Positions 22,687 to 34,334 of a stretch of DNA of 64,000 nucleotides are shown piece by piece. The stretch's first letter is position 1. Every line of letters begins with the position of its first letter. A program made the translations under genes and the position numbers. The stretch is from Erodium maritimum (Eukaryota > Streptophyta > Magnoliopsida > Geraniales > Geraniaceae): positions 35,543,039 to 35,607,038 of the forward strand of contig OY997590.1 in NCBI GenBank assembly GCA_963921825.1, in the 5' to 3' direction. The notes under the pieces are model-generated. The model was given only the letters and a program-made list of their open reading frames with translations. It ran no database searches and was not told the DNA's origin.

Positions 22687-25549
22687 ATGAAGAGGCCGAT
22701 CCACGCGCTGTCGACATGGGTTCGGAGGCAGCCGCCCAAGGTGAAGGCTTTCTTGGCCGTGGTGGCGGCAATGGCGGCACTGGTGTTTCTGAGGATGATT
22801 GGTCACGACCACGACAACCTCTTTGTGGCTGCCGAGGCTGTCCATGCCATTGGCATCGCCGTCCTCATCTACAAGCTCACAAAGGAGAAGACTTGTGCTG
22901 GTAAACGTTGTTTCTCGTTTTAGGCTTCTATGGACCTTGCTTCTTTTCTTGTGTTTCTAGAATTTTCATGCTGGGTCTCCTGCTTACTAACTCCATTTTG
23001 GGGTTTTTTTGACCCTGATACTGCTCAGGTAAAGCCTGTATCTTGGATTTGGATTCGATGTGTTAACCTAAATCCAGTGCAATATATGTTGTAACTGAGC
23101 CTTGGTTTAAATTTTGTAAGGGTTTCCAGGAGAAGTTAAGCCTGAAATGTGAACTTTTTCAAATGGGGTTGTGGTAATTAGGTGTGGCCAAAAAGGGGAT
23201 TTGCAAAATGTGAACTTTTTGCCTGATGCTCTTCATGTCTACCTGGTGCTGTGTGAACTGTGCAGATCTGTTTCGTTGTTACTTGATGTGGGGCATAGGG
23301 AATGCATGTTATTCTGTTTGTGATGTTGGTCTAAGAGAAGCAATGCCTCTTTTTTGGGGCCATAAAAAGTTTTAGCTGATAAGAAAACAATCATTTTCAT
23401 TGTCTTCTATTTGAGCAAGTATATGAAATGTCCTATCTAAAGAAGGAAGAAACAAGTTAAGCCTCTAAACATGTGAAACTGGCACTGCCTAATACTTTTG
23501 AATTCAAAATCTTAGACTACAAATATAAGCGACACTAGAATGATGGAGCAGATCATGAGTTAGATTTGAGTTTGTGTTCAAGTGCTATCTATGGGTGATA
23601 AGTTATCAATGCCAGTTGTTTGTGCAAATTTAAGCTCAAATTATAATCAGAGCATTCATATTTCTCATAGGAAATTCATTCACTGTTCGATTTTTAGGAT
23701 TTCATTACATTTGCAGTGAGACATGCTACATATCAATTGGGCATCTCTTAAATATGTGTTTATCGTCATAGCAAAAAAAACACAGGATAATAACAGGGTG
23801 GATATGATAACAATATGACCATTCTTACTTCAACTTTGAGATATCAAAAATGGTTGATAATAGCATTTATCTGTAATAGACTGACATTTTCCTAGTATCA
23901 TGCATTTCTTAGTCACATATTCTGCTATTTGATCCAGTTTTGATGAAGCATCGGCAAAATGCAGCATTAGAGCATGTTTGTGGCAGCGTGTACTGGGTTT
24001 GATGATTTCATGTGATTTCTGCAATCTTACTAGGGTTGATCATTTACATATCTGATTGTCCAATTCTACATATAAAGAAGACTTAAGGTCTGGTAGATGA
24101 TTAAGTTGATAAGGTTCTCTTGATTTATCGCATAGTATAGATGAACGTAGGGAATAACAATTGGCAGTTATGATCTTTCTGCTGGAGATGTTGTGATGCG
24201 ATTTGTCTTGTCTATAACTCCCACTATGATTTATTTGCAGGAATTTCACTCAAGACGTAGGAACTAACAGCTATGTTCTTGGCTGTTAGGCTTTACTGTA
24301 GTGTTGTGATGGAATTTGATATACACACAGTACTTGATTCAGCTACTTTGTTGACTACCCTCTGGGTTATTTATATGATTCGGTTTAATCTGAAAGCCAG
24401 TTACATGGTTGACAAAGACAATCTTCCTATATACTATGTGGTATGTTTCAATTTTTGGTGTGTTCTCTCTCAAATTTCTTGAATATTGGGTGTCTAGTTG
24501 AAGTTGTCTTGTTCGTTCCCATCTCTGTTTATCTGCCTCCAAAAATTAGCATAGGCTAGTAAAGACACGTTTTATTTTGTTATTTAAAACATCTTGATCT
24601 GACTATTTTTCAATGTTGGTACAGGCAATACCTTGTGTTGTTCTTTCTCTACTTATTCATCCATCAACATCGCATCATATTTTTAACAGGATCTGTTGGG
24701 CCTTTTGTGTTTATCTTGAAGCCGTCTCAGTTCTACCACAGCTATGTCATGCAGAACACTAAGGTATGCCCACCTCTAAAACATTCATGCCATATTTGCA
24801 TATCAGATTGCTATAGCCCCCCTTTCTCAAAGCTCATAATGAGATGGTGCCAATAGTTTGGTTTCTATAAGTATTCATATTAGGCTACATCACTGATATT
24901 TATGATGCATTCGTATTGAGGAGACCGGCTAATATTTGATTTGCTTTCTTTGTACTTTTTCCTTGGAATGATGACTGTACATTCATTGTCCAACTACGAC
25001 TACATGTCATAATTTTGCCACCAATATGATCCCTTTTCTTTAGTTAGAATTTATTTATTTTATTTGTAATAAAAGGTTATAGATGGCTTAATGATTCTGT
25101 TTTGACTTATAAACAATCAGATCGTTGAACCATTTACTGCACACTATGTATTTGCACTGGGAATTGCAATGTTCTTGAGCTGTGCACATTGGGTTCTCCA
25201 GGTTTGATCTTTCACAGCTTTGTATAGATTCCAATTGGATACATGGTTGCAGATTGTTTATTAATTGATATGGAAATGGTTTAGCTGTTGATGGTGGTAT
25301 GTTGATGACAGGTTTTGGATACTCATGGACGGCTGCTGACTGCTCTGGGTTATGGTTTGTGGCCTTCTCTGGTTCTGCTGTCGGAGATTGTTCAGACTTT
25401 TATCCTTGCTGATTTCTGTTACTACTACGTCAAGAGGTACCATCTGTTGGCATGTTTTCCAGTTGAGGCTTCATAATGATCATGTTTTTTATGCTTGCAG
25501 CGTTTTTGGCGGACAACTTGTCCTTCGCCTTCCATCAGGAGTGGTTTGA
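22687..25549 (+). pseudogene. ERD2-like ER lumen protein-retaining receptor, recently broken
   Basis: The family is the plant ERD2-like branch of KDEL/HDEL receptors, seven-helix membrane proteins of Golgi and ER. Six exons with good splice sites: 22687-22900, 24241-24440, 24625-24763, 25121-25201, 25312-25436 and 25501-25549. Recognisable blocks are VRRQPPKVKAFLAVV, DNLFVAAEAVHAIGI, YKLTKEKTCAG, ELTAMFLAVRLYCSVVMEFD, TTLWVIYMIRF, LLIHPSTSHHIFNR, IVEPFTAHYVFALG and VFGGQLVLRLPSGVV, ending at the normal stop. Two lesions: TAG at 24258-24260 where relatives have Gln before ELTAMF, and exon 3 is 139 rather than 141 bases, a 2-base loss after the codons for LPQL that shifts the frame. Intact length would be 269 residues. 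The long first intron (22901-24240) shows nothing else. All splice sites are kept, so the loss looks recent; a sequencing error would have to hit twice. Confidence 0.85.
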
Positions 25550-26095
25550 GTTCAATCCAACTGCATTTTGCATGTCGTGTTCTTACAAGTGTAATCTAAG
25601 TGTGATTTGTGCCTTGCTTTGGAGCCTTCGTCGTCTAGTAAAGAAATGAGCTAAAGGGGCATATTTGGTGTAAAATTGTTTTGAAGATTGCTATTTATAT
25701 TCAGCTAACACACCAACTAGGTAATGAAAAGAGGGAACTTGCAGTGGGCTCTGATTTATTTCGTGAAAGAGACCCATGTTTCGTTTCTGATTTTGATGGT
25801 CTGGCTCGTTGCCTCCATCCGAACATACATTCTGGACTTCTCCGAGTCCATGCAACAACCTTTTTTTATCCTTCAAAGATAATTCCAAATGTCTTTTTCG
25901 AGTTTGGAAGTCGGCAAGAGTAGAACCATCTTAAGCTCTACTTATTTCTTCAAGGATAACCTTACAAATAACCCTTATTATGAAAGAAAAAGTATGTATT
26001 TAGTACAATAGTATCGATCACTGTGTTATTTTAAGGCGGGTTCGACTAATTGTTTCATGTCTCGAACAGATCATTTAAACTCATAATTGAACTCG
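25550..26095. other. Intergenic sequence downstream of the ERD2-like pseudogene
   Basis: No gene seen. Short open frames on both strands without domains. Confidence 0.4.
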
Positions 26096-27570
26096 TAAGC
26101 ATTTGGAACCAACAATTGCGTATGAAATGTCAACCGCGATGTTACGGTTCGCGGGTCGCGAGCCGTGCCGTTGTGGCGCACGGTTTTTGTGGCCCGCGAA
26201 CCGCGAAGTTGCGGTTCGACTCGCGGCCCGGAACTACGGTTCGCGATTCGTTCATTACGGTTTGTTGCCTCCGCCTATTAGGACGCGACACGTGGCCATT
26301 TGAAGAAAAAAAAATTCCAACCGTTGGCAACAGTCGGAAATAAACGGTAACATTTTTTTAATTATTTACCCTTAATTCAAACCCTATATATACCCCTAAC
26401 CTCGTTCTCATTTCACACCAATACTTCTACAACTTCACTCTCCCTCTCTATTTCACTCTCTTATTTTCCATATCGAAAAATGTCGGGCTCGGAAACTCAA
26501 TGTTCGCATTCATCGAATGACAAACAACGAAGGTCGGATGATTTCAGATTGTCACCCGATGACCTAGGCAGCTTCTGTGACCTGTTGACACAACCGTCCG
26601 AGAACTCCGCTTTGTCCCAATATATGCCAACGGGTTCTAGCTCAGGTACTTTCAAACTCGATAAATTTTTTTAATTTAGTTTTTCAATTTATATAAGTAC
26701 CTGATATAAATGCTATGTTTGAACACATATCCGGGTCAATTCAACACAGGTCCAGTTCCATTCAACCCCGGTCCGGGTCAATTCTACCCCAGGCAAAACT
26801 ACCCGTTCTCATATCCGTACAACCCATACCCGTGTCCACCGCAAAGCTACCCGCGTCCACCGCAAAACTACCCGAGTCAAGCACAAATCTATTCGGGTCC
26901 ACCTCAACACAGCCAGCCACCGAACTAGCAAAGCTATCCTGAAAGACCGTTGGGCAAGAAGGCTTCGAAGAGGAAGGGGCAGGGCCTCACCGACCAAATG
27001 ACTGCCTTGTTGGACATTCAATGAGCAAAATATGAGATGACACGAATAAACCTAGAAATGGGCCGACAATATCATGACCTATACGACAAGTACGAGGCGT
27101 TGCAGGATAAGGACGTCTCCAACTACAACGAAAACCAGGTGACCCGACACGCTATGATGATGTCCCGATTGTGGGCACGATTGGAAGACCTTGAGGCAGA
27201 AATGAAATGTCTTCGCCAAGACCCACAACCATGAGGCGTACATGGATTGTATGCTTCAACCTGTATTTTGTTGGGTTTGCATGAAAAGAGGATGAATAAA
27301 AGTTGAAGTTCATTTTTACGTGTGTTAAAATTATTTATAAGTAATTTATTTTATTATTAATTTCAATTTTATATAACATTTAATGTTTTTATAAAACATA
27401 TAATTAAATCAAAATATCACTTCAGCATACAGTCAACATCCACTCACAATATGGTTTGATCATCCGGTTTGTACCATTGTAGATCACGGTTTATTTTAAG
27501 GATTGCAAACGTTAATTTTACACATTTGGCATATGGTTTGATCATCCGGTTTGACCCACTGTACATGCTC
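26096..27570 (+). mobile_element. Probable PIF/Harbinger-like non-autonomous element
   Basis: The right end GTACATGCTC is followed by TTA (27571-27573), the same GAGCAT-type terminus as the elements at 545 and 11577. The left end is degraded; the best candidate is TAA at 26096-26098 followed by GCATTTGG. The left subterminal part is filled with CGCGGTTCG/GGTTCGCGG words, the right part carries a direct repeat of CATATGGTTTGATCATCCGG (27451 and 27530). Between them is one plus-strand gene with its own TATA box (CTATATATA near 26386) and CT-rich leader. No transposase. Confidence 0.55.
26480..27234 (+). pseudogene. Proline/tyrosine-rich transposon protein with intron, two in-frame stops
   Basis: Exon 1 (26480-26645) reads MSGSETQCSHSSND... 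and exon 2 (from 26750) continues in phase across a GT-AG intron. Exon 2 encodes a repeated Tyr-Pro segment (YPFSYPYNPYPCPPQSYP), then a basic patch (GKKASKRKGQG), then a C-terminal helix (RLWARLEDLEAEMKCL). Two stops interrupt it, directly after HSQPPN and after LLDIQ; the frame resumes unchanged after each. No SANT module is visible, unlike the two frames at 11.9 and 13.3 kb. The layout of basic patch plus C-terminal helix resembles the rear of PIF ORF1 proteins, but the low-complexity front is unlike what I know. Function unknown. Confidence 0.5.
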
Positions 27571-27573
27571 TTA

Positions 27574-29480
27574 TAATAGGTAAACATGAAACCAAGAACC
27601 ATTAGTGAAATGACACATATATCATGATTTCTACGATCGGTTCCATCGTACTTCTCAACCTCTTCGAAAATAAACTAACTATTCGTTGCCGTAATCCCGA
27701 AATCCTTAAATCATTCGTCTCTTCCCCACGCTTAGGACTAGGCATCAATGAGTTAATCGACCGTGGAGCCAAGTCCAAACAACGCAACAAGACTATCGGT
27801 TTTCAGATATTTCACATTGACAATGGACATAATACTAGATTACCACATGCATGCATGTCGGTCGGTTCTTGATTTTAACTGGCCTACCAAAAATTTATAG
27901 CCTTGACTAGAAACCGAATGGAGCAAAAATGGACACCCTAAATTTACGAAATGGTAGGCGACGTGCAAACGTATTGCGACCGATGAGGACGAGAGACGTC
28001 AGTATGAGAAGAAGTACATATGGTACCAGTGAAATTTTAGAACATCGATACCAATAGAGAAATGAAATCAGATAAAAAAGAAATGGGTGTGCAAGTGAGT
28101 CTTCATTCATCGGAACTCAAGTTTGTACAAATCTGGTGATTTCATTTTCGTCTCGAAGCTTGGGTTGCTTATTATCATTGAAGCTAACGGGGGGAGACGA
28201 AGAGGTAGAGATAGATAAAAAGATGAAGAAGAGCGATTGCAAAATGCAAATGAAGCTAAATTCGCTTATCTTTTCGACTTCAATTTTCAAATACTTTTGA
28301 ACCTTTTATTTTTGGGGCTTTCAATTAAATTAAATAAATGAAACCCTAAACCCTTATACAATATTTCTTTTTCACCCCTATTTCTAAATCATAACAATGG
28401 TTTTCATCATATTTCCTGTTTCATCTGGGTTGTAAGTTTTCTTCTCCCCTTCCTTTAACGATAACAACATTTTGCAATAAAGTCAAGCTGTCTTTTTGGT
28501 GTTTGTTTTATCGGTGAATAGGCAATGGCTTATCACCAAACTCGACAACAGCATATTCAAGGACGGGAAACATACCTCGATTATGGGAAGCGCTAGAATC
28601 TGTGATCTCTAAGGTGGCAGGAAGGCCTACCACGAAAGATGCAAGCGAGACATTGTCTTCAGGGTGGTTGTTCCGTTGGAAGTTGAGTTCAGTGATGGGG
28701 AATGGAGTGACTTGGGTAGCCTAGCCACTAAGCATCCTCCAGCGGTATCGCATCCTCGAAGTGATTTAGAAGATGAATATACTGACAAATGAGGGGTGGC
28801 TAGAGAGTTCTCAAGTTTCAACGGGGAGTTGTTTATGACGTAGATCATAGTCTCAAAAGTTGAGGAGACGATGAAGACTCGTCTCCCCACCATGTGTTCA
28901 TGGGAACACTGATCTTTGGCGAGTTTTTCAACTAGTTGGCGTTGACTGAGGTGACTCACACCTTAGTATGGGCTCACGACACCAATCTCCTTAGCAGCGA
29001 GTGAAATTGTTAGGTGGGTTTCTGTTTCGAAAATTCCTCAGGGCTTTGTCAAAAGATTGATATCAACACTACCAGGCTCTTCACGGTAACGGTGCAACGC
29101 GTGAGGGGTAGGAGACACCTCGTCTCTCAACATGATAGCGGCATAAACAGGTGGTTGGGTTGATATTTCACAATAATCGCGTCAAGGATGGAACCGACGC
29201 CACCCGATATCATCTTGAACCCTTTCAATCGCGTCGAATCTCAACACATTGGTAACTATCGAGATCATCACAAGTCACAATTATCCGACGGAGTACGACA
29301 GACGCTAGTATCCAGGAAGGGAGCACAATCTAGTAGCTCCAAACCAGATTAGTCAAGATAGGTAAGCCAAGCCTCATCAACAATCATTTACTGAATATTT
29401 TCAGAGTGGTCGTCACTCACCCTGCTACTACTCGATAAGTAGATGATCTCTAGATTTTCACTGACGACTTCTTTTTATGC
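27574..29480. other. Intergenic sequence, no supported gene
   Basis: Only short open frames. 28141-29400 has a transcript-like texture (GC-moderate with a minus-strand frame of 110 codons at 28627-28959) but no recognised domain, splice-consistent exon series or terminal repeat. Confidence 0.35.
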
Positions 29481-31303
29481 TAGTTTTTTTTTACTGTTTT
29501 GACATGCCTCTGGGCAGTTTTTGCACTAATATTACTACGTCCAGTCTTCAGAAAATTTGTAAGCAAATTTTGATAAAAATAAGAGAACAAGTAGAGGTTG
29601 GACTAAATTTAAAACATAACACGCCCAAGACTCAAACATTGAAAAAGCATAGCCGCCACCCCCTTTCCCTTTGCCTTACATATCCTCTCGATGTTTCTCA
29701 TTTCCCTTCCTTTAATATGCCACCTTTTTTCCGTTCGTCTCTACCGACTTCGGCCTTGGTTATTTCCGATGGAGATCCTCTCCTCCCGCCTTTTTTTTCC
29801 TTCTCATTTTCCTTTTTCTACTATTCTTCTGACCGCAGTTTCTTCGTACGAGATCTCATCTTATTCTCGTGTTTGAGATATGTTGTGTGGCAGTTGCTTT
29901 GAAGCTCCGAGAAGTCTCCTTTGCTCCGGTTGGTTGGGTGTGTGTTGAATCTCCACTAGGAATCGCTTTGAAGGCCGGCGGGCCTGTGGTTGCATCCTTT
30001 CCTATGGGATGGTGACAAAATGCGCTTTTCCGGGAAACGGTCTCGCAGACGGTTGTTGGAGTTCCTTTGGCTCGCCAGAGTTAGGTTCTCTTGGAGCAGG
30101 CCTTGCTCGTGGGTGGTCGACCGGAGCAGTCCACTCGTCGGAGTCAAGTGCCTTTGGAGCTGGTCTTTGAGCATGTCCTTATGCCGTAGACATGTACTCC
30201 TCGAGCAGGTCTTGCTTGTGAGTGGTTGGACGGAATAGTGCTTGCCGGAGCAAGCCCTAGTTCGACAGAGGGTCGCCGGACCAACCTTGCTGGATGGCCG
30301 AACCTTCCTCACCAGTGCTCGAGTATGTCCCTCGTTGTCGGAACAGTCATTTCCTGTTCATCGCCTTCTACTTCATCGGAGTTGGCTTGCCGGACTTCCC
30401 GAGTTTAGTGGATCGTCCTGTGATGGTGGATCTTATTGTGAAGGTTGAACTTTTATGGAGCTGTGCAGTAGAGTGGCTGACCTTTGGCTTTGATTTCGTT
30501 ATAATCTCCGATATTTTGTGTTGGCCATCGGGGTAGTCGCTCTCTCGTGTCACTGGCGGAGTCTTATTTCAGATATGGTCGTGGGACGCGTTTCTTCATC
30601 CTCCCGGGTGTTGATCGTTGTGGATCTGGTCCAACCACGTCTAGTGGTTCGTTTTAGTATCTTGTTCGTCAATTCCCATCGTTCATGGCCGCCCGCCGCT
30701 TGCTTCAGATGTGGTCGTGGGACGCATTTCTTCATCGTCTTGGGTATTAATCGTCGTGGATCTGGTGGTTCGCCGTGGTGCTGGGTGTTGTGCTCGTATA
30801 TTTCTTACCGTCCCGATTGATAAGGAAATCATTACTTTTCCTTTACATATTTTGTTACTTGTAGAGTCACTGTTCTTTCTAAAATTTTAAACTCTTTCGA
30901 TTTCCCCTGTTTCCCAGCCACTTTGTTGGTCGGGGCATGTCGGCCTCTTTAGGTGCTGGCCTCAGACAGGTTATTTTCCAATGGGCCTTAGTTGGAAGTC
31001 GAAAGGTTTCTGATCCTTTGAGTTTTGAGTTTCAATGGTTTTTGGTCACCGGTCTATTTTTTCTGTTATGCGGTGTTGATCGTTGGCGTATTGGTTTCTA
31101 CTCAACTCTCTGAGTTGGTGGCATTAATAAGAGAGTATTCTCTACAAGTATGGATAAGGTTGGGGATGTTCTGATTGGAGGTCGGTTGTTTGTTTTGCAC
31201 TTCATGGTTGGAAAACCCGAGTTTTAGACCTTTTTTGTTTTGGGCTTCCTGGTTAAAAAATCAGGTTGTAGATCTTTATCTTTTATGTGCTTCATGGTTG
31301 TAA
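29481..31303. other. Unassigned GC-moderate repeat-like sequence interrupted by a solo LTR
   Basis: A pyrimidine-rich start (29640-29900) is followed by GC-richer sequence with several overlapping frames up to 141 codons and no domain. It contains a diverged ~134-base tandem duplication near 30570 and near its end two short similar segments (TTTTGGGCTTCCTGGTT, GTGCTTCATGGTTG). The sequence resumes at 34046 after the solo LTR. Possibly an old non-autonomous retroelement; not provable here. Confidence 0.35.
30570..30773 (+). repeat. Diverged tandem duplication, ~134-bp step
   Basis: The segment around TGGTCGTGGGACGC..TTCTTCATC at about 30573-30640 recurs at about 30707-30773 with point differences. 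Both copies end near GTGGATCTGGT. Confidence 0.7.
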
Positions 31304-32204
31304 TGTAAGAACCGCCCCCGGTCGATCCTGGTCGAACGGTGAATTCTGGCGAAAGTTGACTTTCCGCCAGAAAAGTCAACCGATGACTCCGGGAGTCATT
31401 CGGGACCTTTCCGGGACCCAAAAGCTTAGCCGTCGTTACAGTTAGCTTAATGGGGTCGTTTCCTTTCAAATGACTCCTTTTGTGAAAAAATCAACTTTGG
31501 GTCAAACTAGGCCTAATTAGAGGATAAACTGGTTTGAATTAAGTGTGCTGGAAATTAGTAAGGGCAAGGTGGCCCCCACATGGACACTTGTCCATGGTGG
31601 CTTGGATGAGAAGAAATAGGTCTAGAATGACCCATTTGCCCTCACATGTGCCAAAAGAGGGATAAAAGAGCAAGAGGGAAAATTAGACTTTTCTCAACTA
31701 GGTTTTAAGTCCACATGGAGCAAATATTTCAGCTCATTACTCATTGTGGCCGAAAATTACAAGGAGGAAGAGAGAGGAAGAGCTTCATAGCTTGAGGAAG
31801 AAGAAAGCGAGGAAAAGAGGAAGCTTGGAATGATTTCTCCACCAAATCTTCTCAAAAAGCTCATAATGTTATTCATCTCTATATTTCTAAGGTAAGTAAC
31901 ATCTAAAAACCTACTTTCAATTGAGTTGGGGTTATGGGTTTCATAGAAATTGCATGAACTAGTGCTAGATTTTATGGGTTTGAGTTTGTGATGTTTAAAT
32001 GGTTATTTTATGAGGAGAAAATGGATGTTTTGGATGGAAATCACTTGGGTAATTGTTGTTTTGATGAAACCCATTATGGGTAGTGAAGTATTGAGGTTTA
32101 TGGGACTGATATGGAGGTTTTGGGTTGATAAAAATGGAGTTTTGGTGGTTTGATTTCGTGGAGAAGAAGTTGGAGGAAGAAGAAGGACGAAGCTGTCAGA
32201 CCCG

Positions 32205-32335
32205 TCACGGATCCGTGACGGGGACCGTGACAGTGCGCGTCACTGCTCCTTGACGTCACCCGTGATGGTGAGCATCACGGTTCCGTGACCCGAACCGTCA
32301 CGGAGTCCGTCAAGGCTCCGTGACCCGATCTGTGA
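32205..32335 (+). repeat. Cluster of self-complementary CCGTGACGG words in LTR
   Basis: CCGTCACGG, CCGTGACGG, CCGTGACA, CATCACGG and related words repeat at short irregular steps. Many can pair with each other, so the stretch could fold strongly as RNA. Confidence 0.65.
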
Positions 32336-32826
32336 TGGATCAGAATTGGGCATTTTGGGCCCAAATTAGTCGTTTTCGGTTAATTAGGAAGGTTATCTAT
32401 AACCGATCCTTTTGTGGATTTAATTGGGACATTCCTCTTTAAACCGCTCTTGAATTACTCTTAATTCTCGTATTGTTTGTTCTCTTAGACTTTGTTCCCG
32501 AGCACGGCGGAGGAGACTTCTAGGCGGTTTTCTTTGACTAAGCGTTTGGATAGCATTTAAGGTAGGGAATAGTAGTAATTACTGTTTTAATATAGGAATG
32601 TCAATATAATGCATATAGGATGTGTAGTCTCACATGTAGGATGTGAATAACTAGAATATCCGCTTTCAATTATGGGAATTGTCGTGCTGTAGAATCACAT
32701 GTGGCCTTGTCGTGCCTTAGGATTGTGTGCTGGTTGTGTTTGGTTATGGTTAATAGTCCTTTAATGATTGACGTGTAGTATGTTCCTTAGTTAATTTAAG
32801 AATCATGTTATGCTATTAGGATGTAA

Positions 32827-32960
32827 TAAATGTGATATGAATTGTTGTCTTGTGATATGAATTGGTGAATGAATGTGATGAATGTGATATGAATTGTTGT
32901 CTTGTGATATGAATTGGTGAATGACTGTGATGAATGTGATATGAATTGTGGTGCTGTGAT
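32827..32960 (+). repeat. Short tandem array of GTGATATGAATTG words in LTR
   Basis: GTGATATGAATTGTTGTCTT and GTGATATGAATTGGTGAATG alternate, giving a composite unit of roughly 57 bases present about twice, with partial copies either side. Confidence 0.8.
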
Positions 32961-33099
32961 ATGATCGGGTGAATGATAGACTGATGTGGTGTGCTCGGTA
33001 AGTTATGTCGGTAAGCTATGATGGTACGATAAGTATGGTATGACATGTTCGGTATGGTATTGTGTGTCGTGATTGTGCCCCGTACTACGGGAAGATACC

Positions 33100-33475
33100 C
33101 GACCGACGGAGGATTCCGGTCCGGTATGATGTATTTGTTTCACCCCGATGCTGTGTGTCCGGGAAGACATCGAGACCGATGGTGTATTCCGGTATGATGT
33201 GTTGTTTCACCCCGATGTTGTGTGTCCGGGAAGACATCGAGACCGATGGTGTATTCCAGTATGATGTAATTGTTTCACCCTGATGATGTGTGTCCGGGAA
33301 GACATCGAGACCGATGGTGTATTCCGGTATGATGTATTTGTTTCACCCCGATGATGTGTGTCCGGGAAGACATCTAGACCGATGGTGTATTCCAGTATGA
33401 TGTATGTGTTTCACCTCGATGCTGTGTGTCCGGGAAGATATCTAGACCGATGCCGTGTTCCGGTACGATATATTG
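33100..33475 (+). repeat. 67-68-bp tandem array in LTR
   Basis: The unit contains GTGTCCGGGAAGACATCGAG followed by ACCGATGGTGTATTCC and TTTCACCCCGATG. The GTGTCC word occurs at about 33155, 33222 and 33290, then in two further diverged copies. It occupies the same relative place, upstream of the hairpin block, as the arrays in the 1.9-kb LTR, but the unit sequence is unrelated. Confidence 0.9.
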
Positions 33476-33727
33476 AGCTATGCGTGGTGATCGAAGTATC
33501 AAGGTATAATTGTCTCAGGTCCGTATGATGTCGGGTTTGAGTGATGTTTGTAGTTGGCGTTGCGGCGTAATATTCTGTTGTTTTGGGCTTCTTCAGCCTG
33601 GTTCTATTGTTGATATTGTTGTGTTCATGTTGATTACTGGTTGTGTTGCCTTTACTAGTTTGAGTTATTGAGCGAGTAATTGTGGTGATGGAGCGGAAGT
33701 CCTTTCCCTTTACTACTTTTTCCTATT

Positions 33728-33744
33728 GAGCGAAAGCTCACCCC
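33728..33744 (+). promoter_or_regulatory. Conserved LTR hairpin block, second copy
   Basis: GAGCGAAAGCTCACCCC, the counterpart of 5510-5526, again followed by a pyrimidine stretch ending ACAGGT. GAGC/GCTC pairs as a stem. Confidence 0.6.
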
Positions 33745-34334
33745 CTCTATTTACTGTTTTACAGGTTTCGATCGTGAGTCAGTTTAGAGGACGTCTCGGA
33801 GCTCGAGAGTTCATTGAGAGTCCGGGGTTTTTACTTAGTAGTGACGTACTTCCTTTTTGTACTAGACCTTGCTTTCTTTATATTGGTTTTAGAGCGTTGA
33901 CTCATGTTACTGGAATTTTTTGATTTAGAACTAAATTCGGAAATTTATTTCGTTTAAATTTACTTTTACTTTTAAATTTGTTATTATTACTATTTTCTTT
34001 AGTTCACGTCTCGAGTCCGGTCAAAACCGGATTTGGGGCGTGACATGTAAAATCCGACTTCTAGACATCATTTATGTTTTCTTGTTTTAGTGCTTATTGG
34101 TTGTATTCCCATTGTTAGGTTTGTATTGAGACCGACCTTTTATACCAGTGTTAGGTTCTATTTGTGGTATTGTTTGGGGTTTCGTTCCGATTAGATCCTT
34201 TGATCGGATCTGGTTTTGGTGTTTGGTTTAAGGCTGAGACATGTTCAGTGTTCTTGGTATTTTCTGTTTGGATCGAAGTTAGTTTAATCTTCGGAATTTC
34301 GGACTATGTCTTTGCCTTGATTTTTGTCCCCACC

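Larger units (their letters stand above)
31304..34045 (+). mobile_element. Giant solo LTR (2.7 kb), probably Ty3/gypsy
   Basis: Starts TGTAAGAACC and ends GGGGCGTGACA, flanked by identical TGTAA at 31299-31303 and 34046-34050. The 5' third matches the reverse LTR piece at 1-304; the 3' end and hairpin block match the LTR at 1863-5801. Inside are a cluster of CCGTGACGG-like words (32205-32335) and two tandem arrays. No coding region is left, so it is a recombined solo LTR. Its identical 5-base duplication suggests it is younger than the left-edge relative. Lineage assignment is inferred from LTR ends. Confidence 0.85.

Noticed and set aside
24241-24260. Alternative acceptor at TAG|GAA to skip the ERD2-like stop codon
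   Set aside because: Exon 1 ends in phase 1, while GAA CTA ACA needs phase 0, so this splice would shift the frame.
24273-24482. Alternative ERD2-like start at MFLAVRLYC, after the in-frame stop
   Set aside because: It would omit the first membrane segments, and the exon-3 deletion still shifts the frame.
26150-26260. tRNA-like GGTTCGACTC words
   Set aside because: They are part of repeated CGCGGTTCG subterminal words of a transposon; no acceptor stem or anticodon arm can be built.
33062-33283. Repetitive 73-codon frame (CVREDIETDGVF-like)
   Set aside because: Reads the 67-68-bp tandem array inside the solo LTR.
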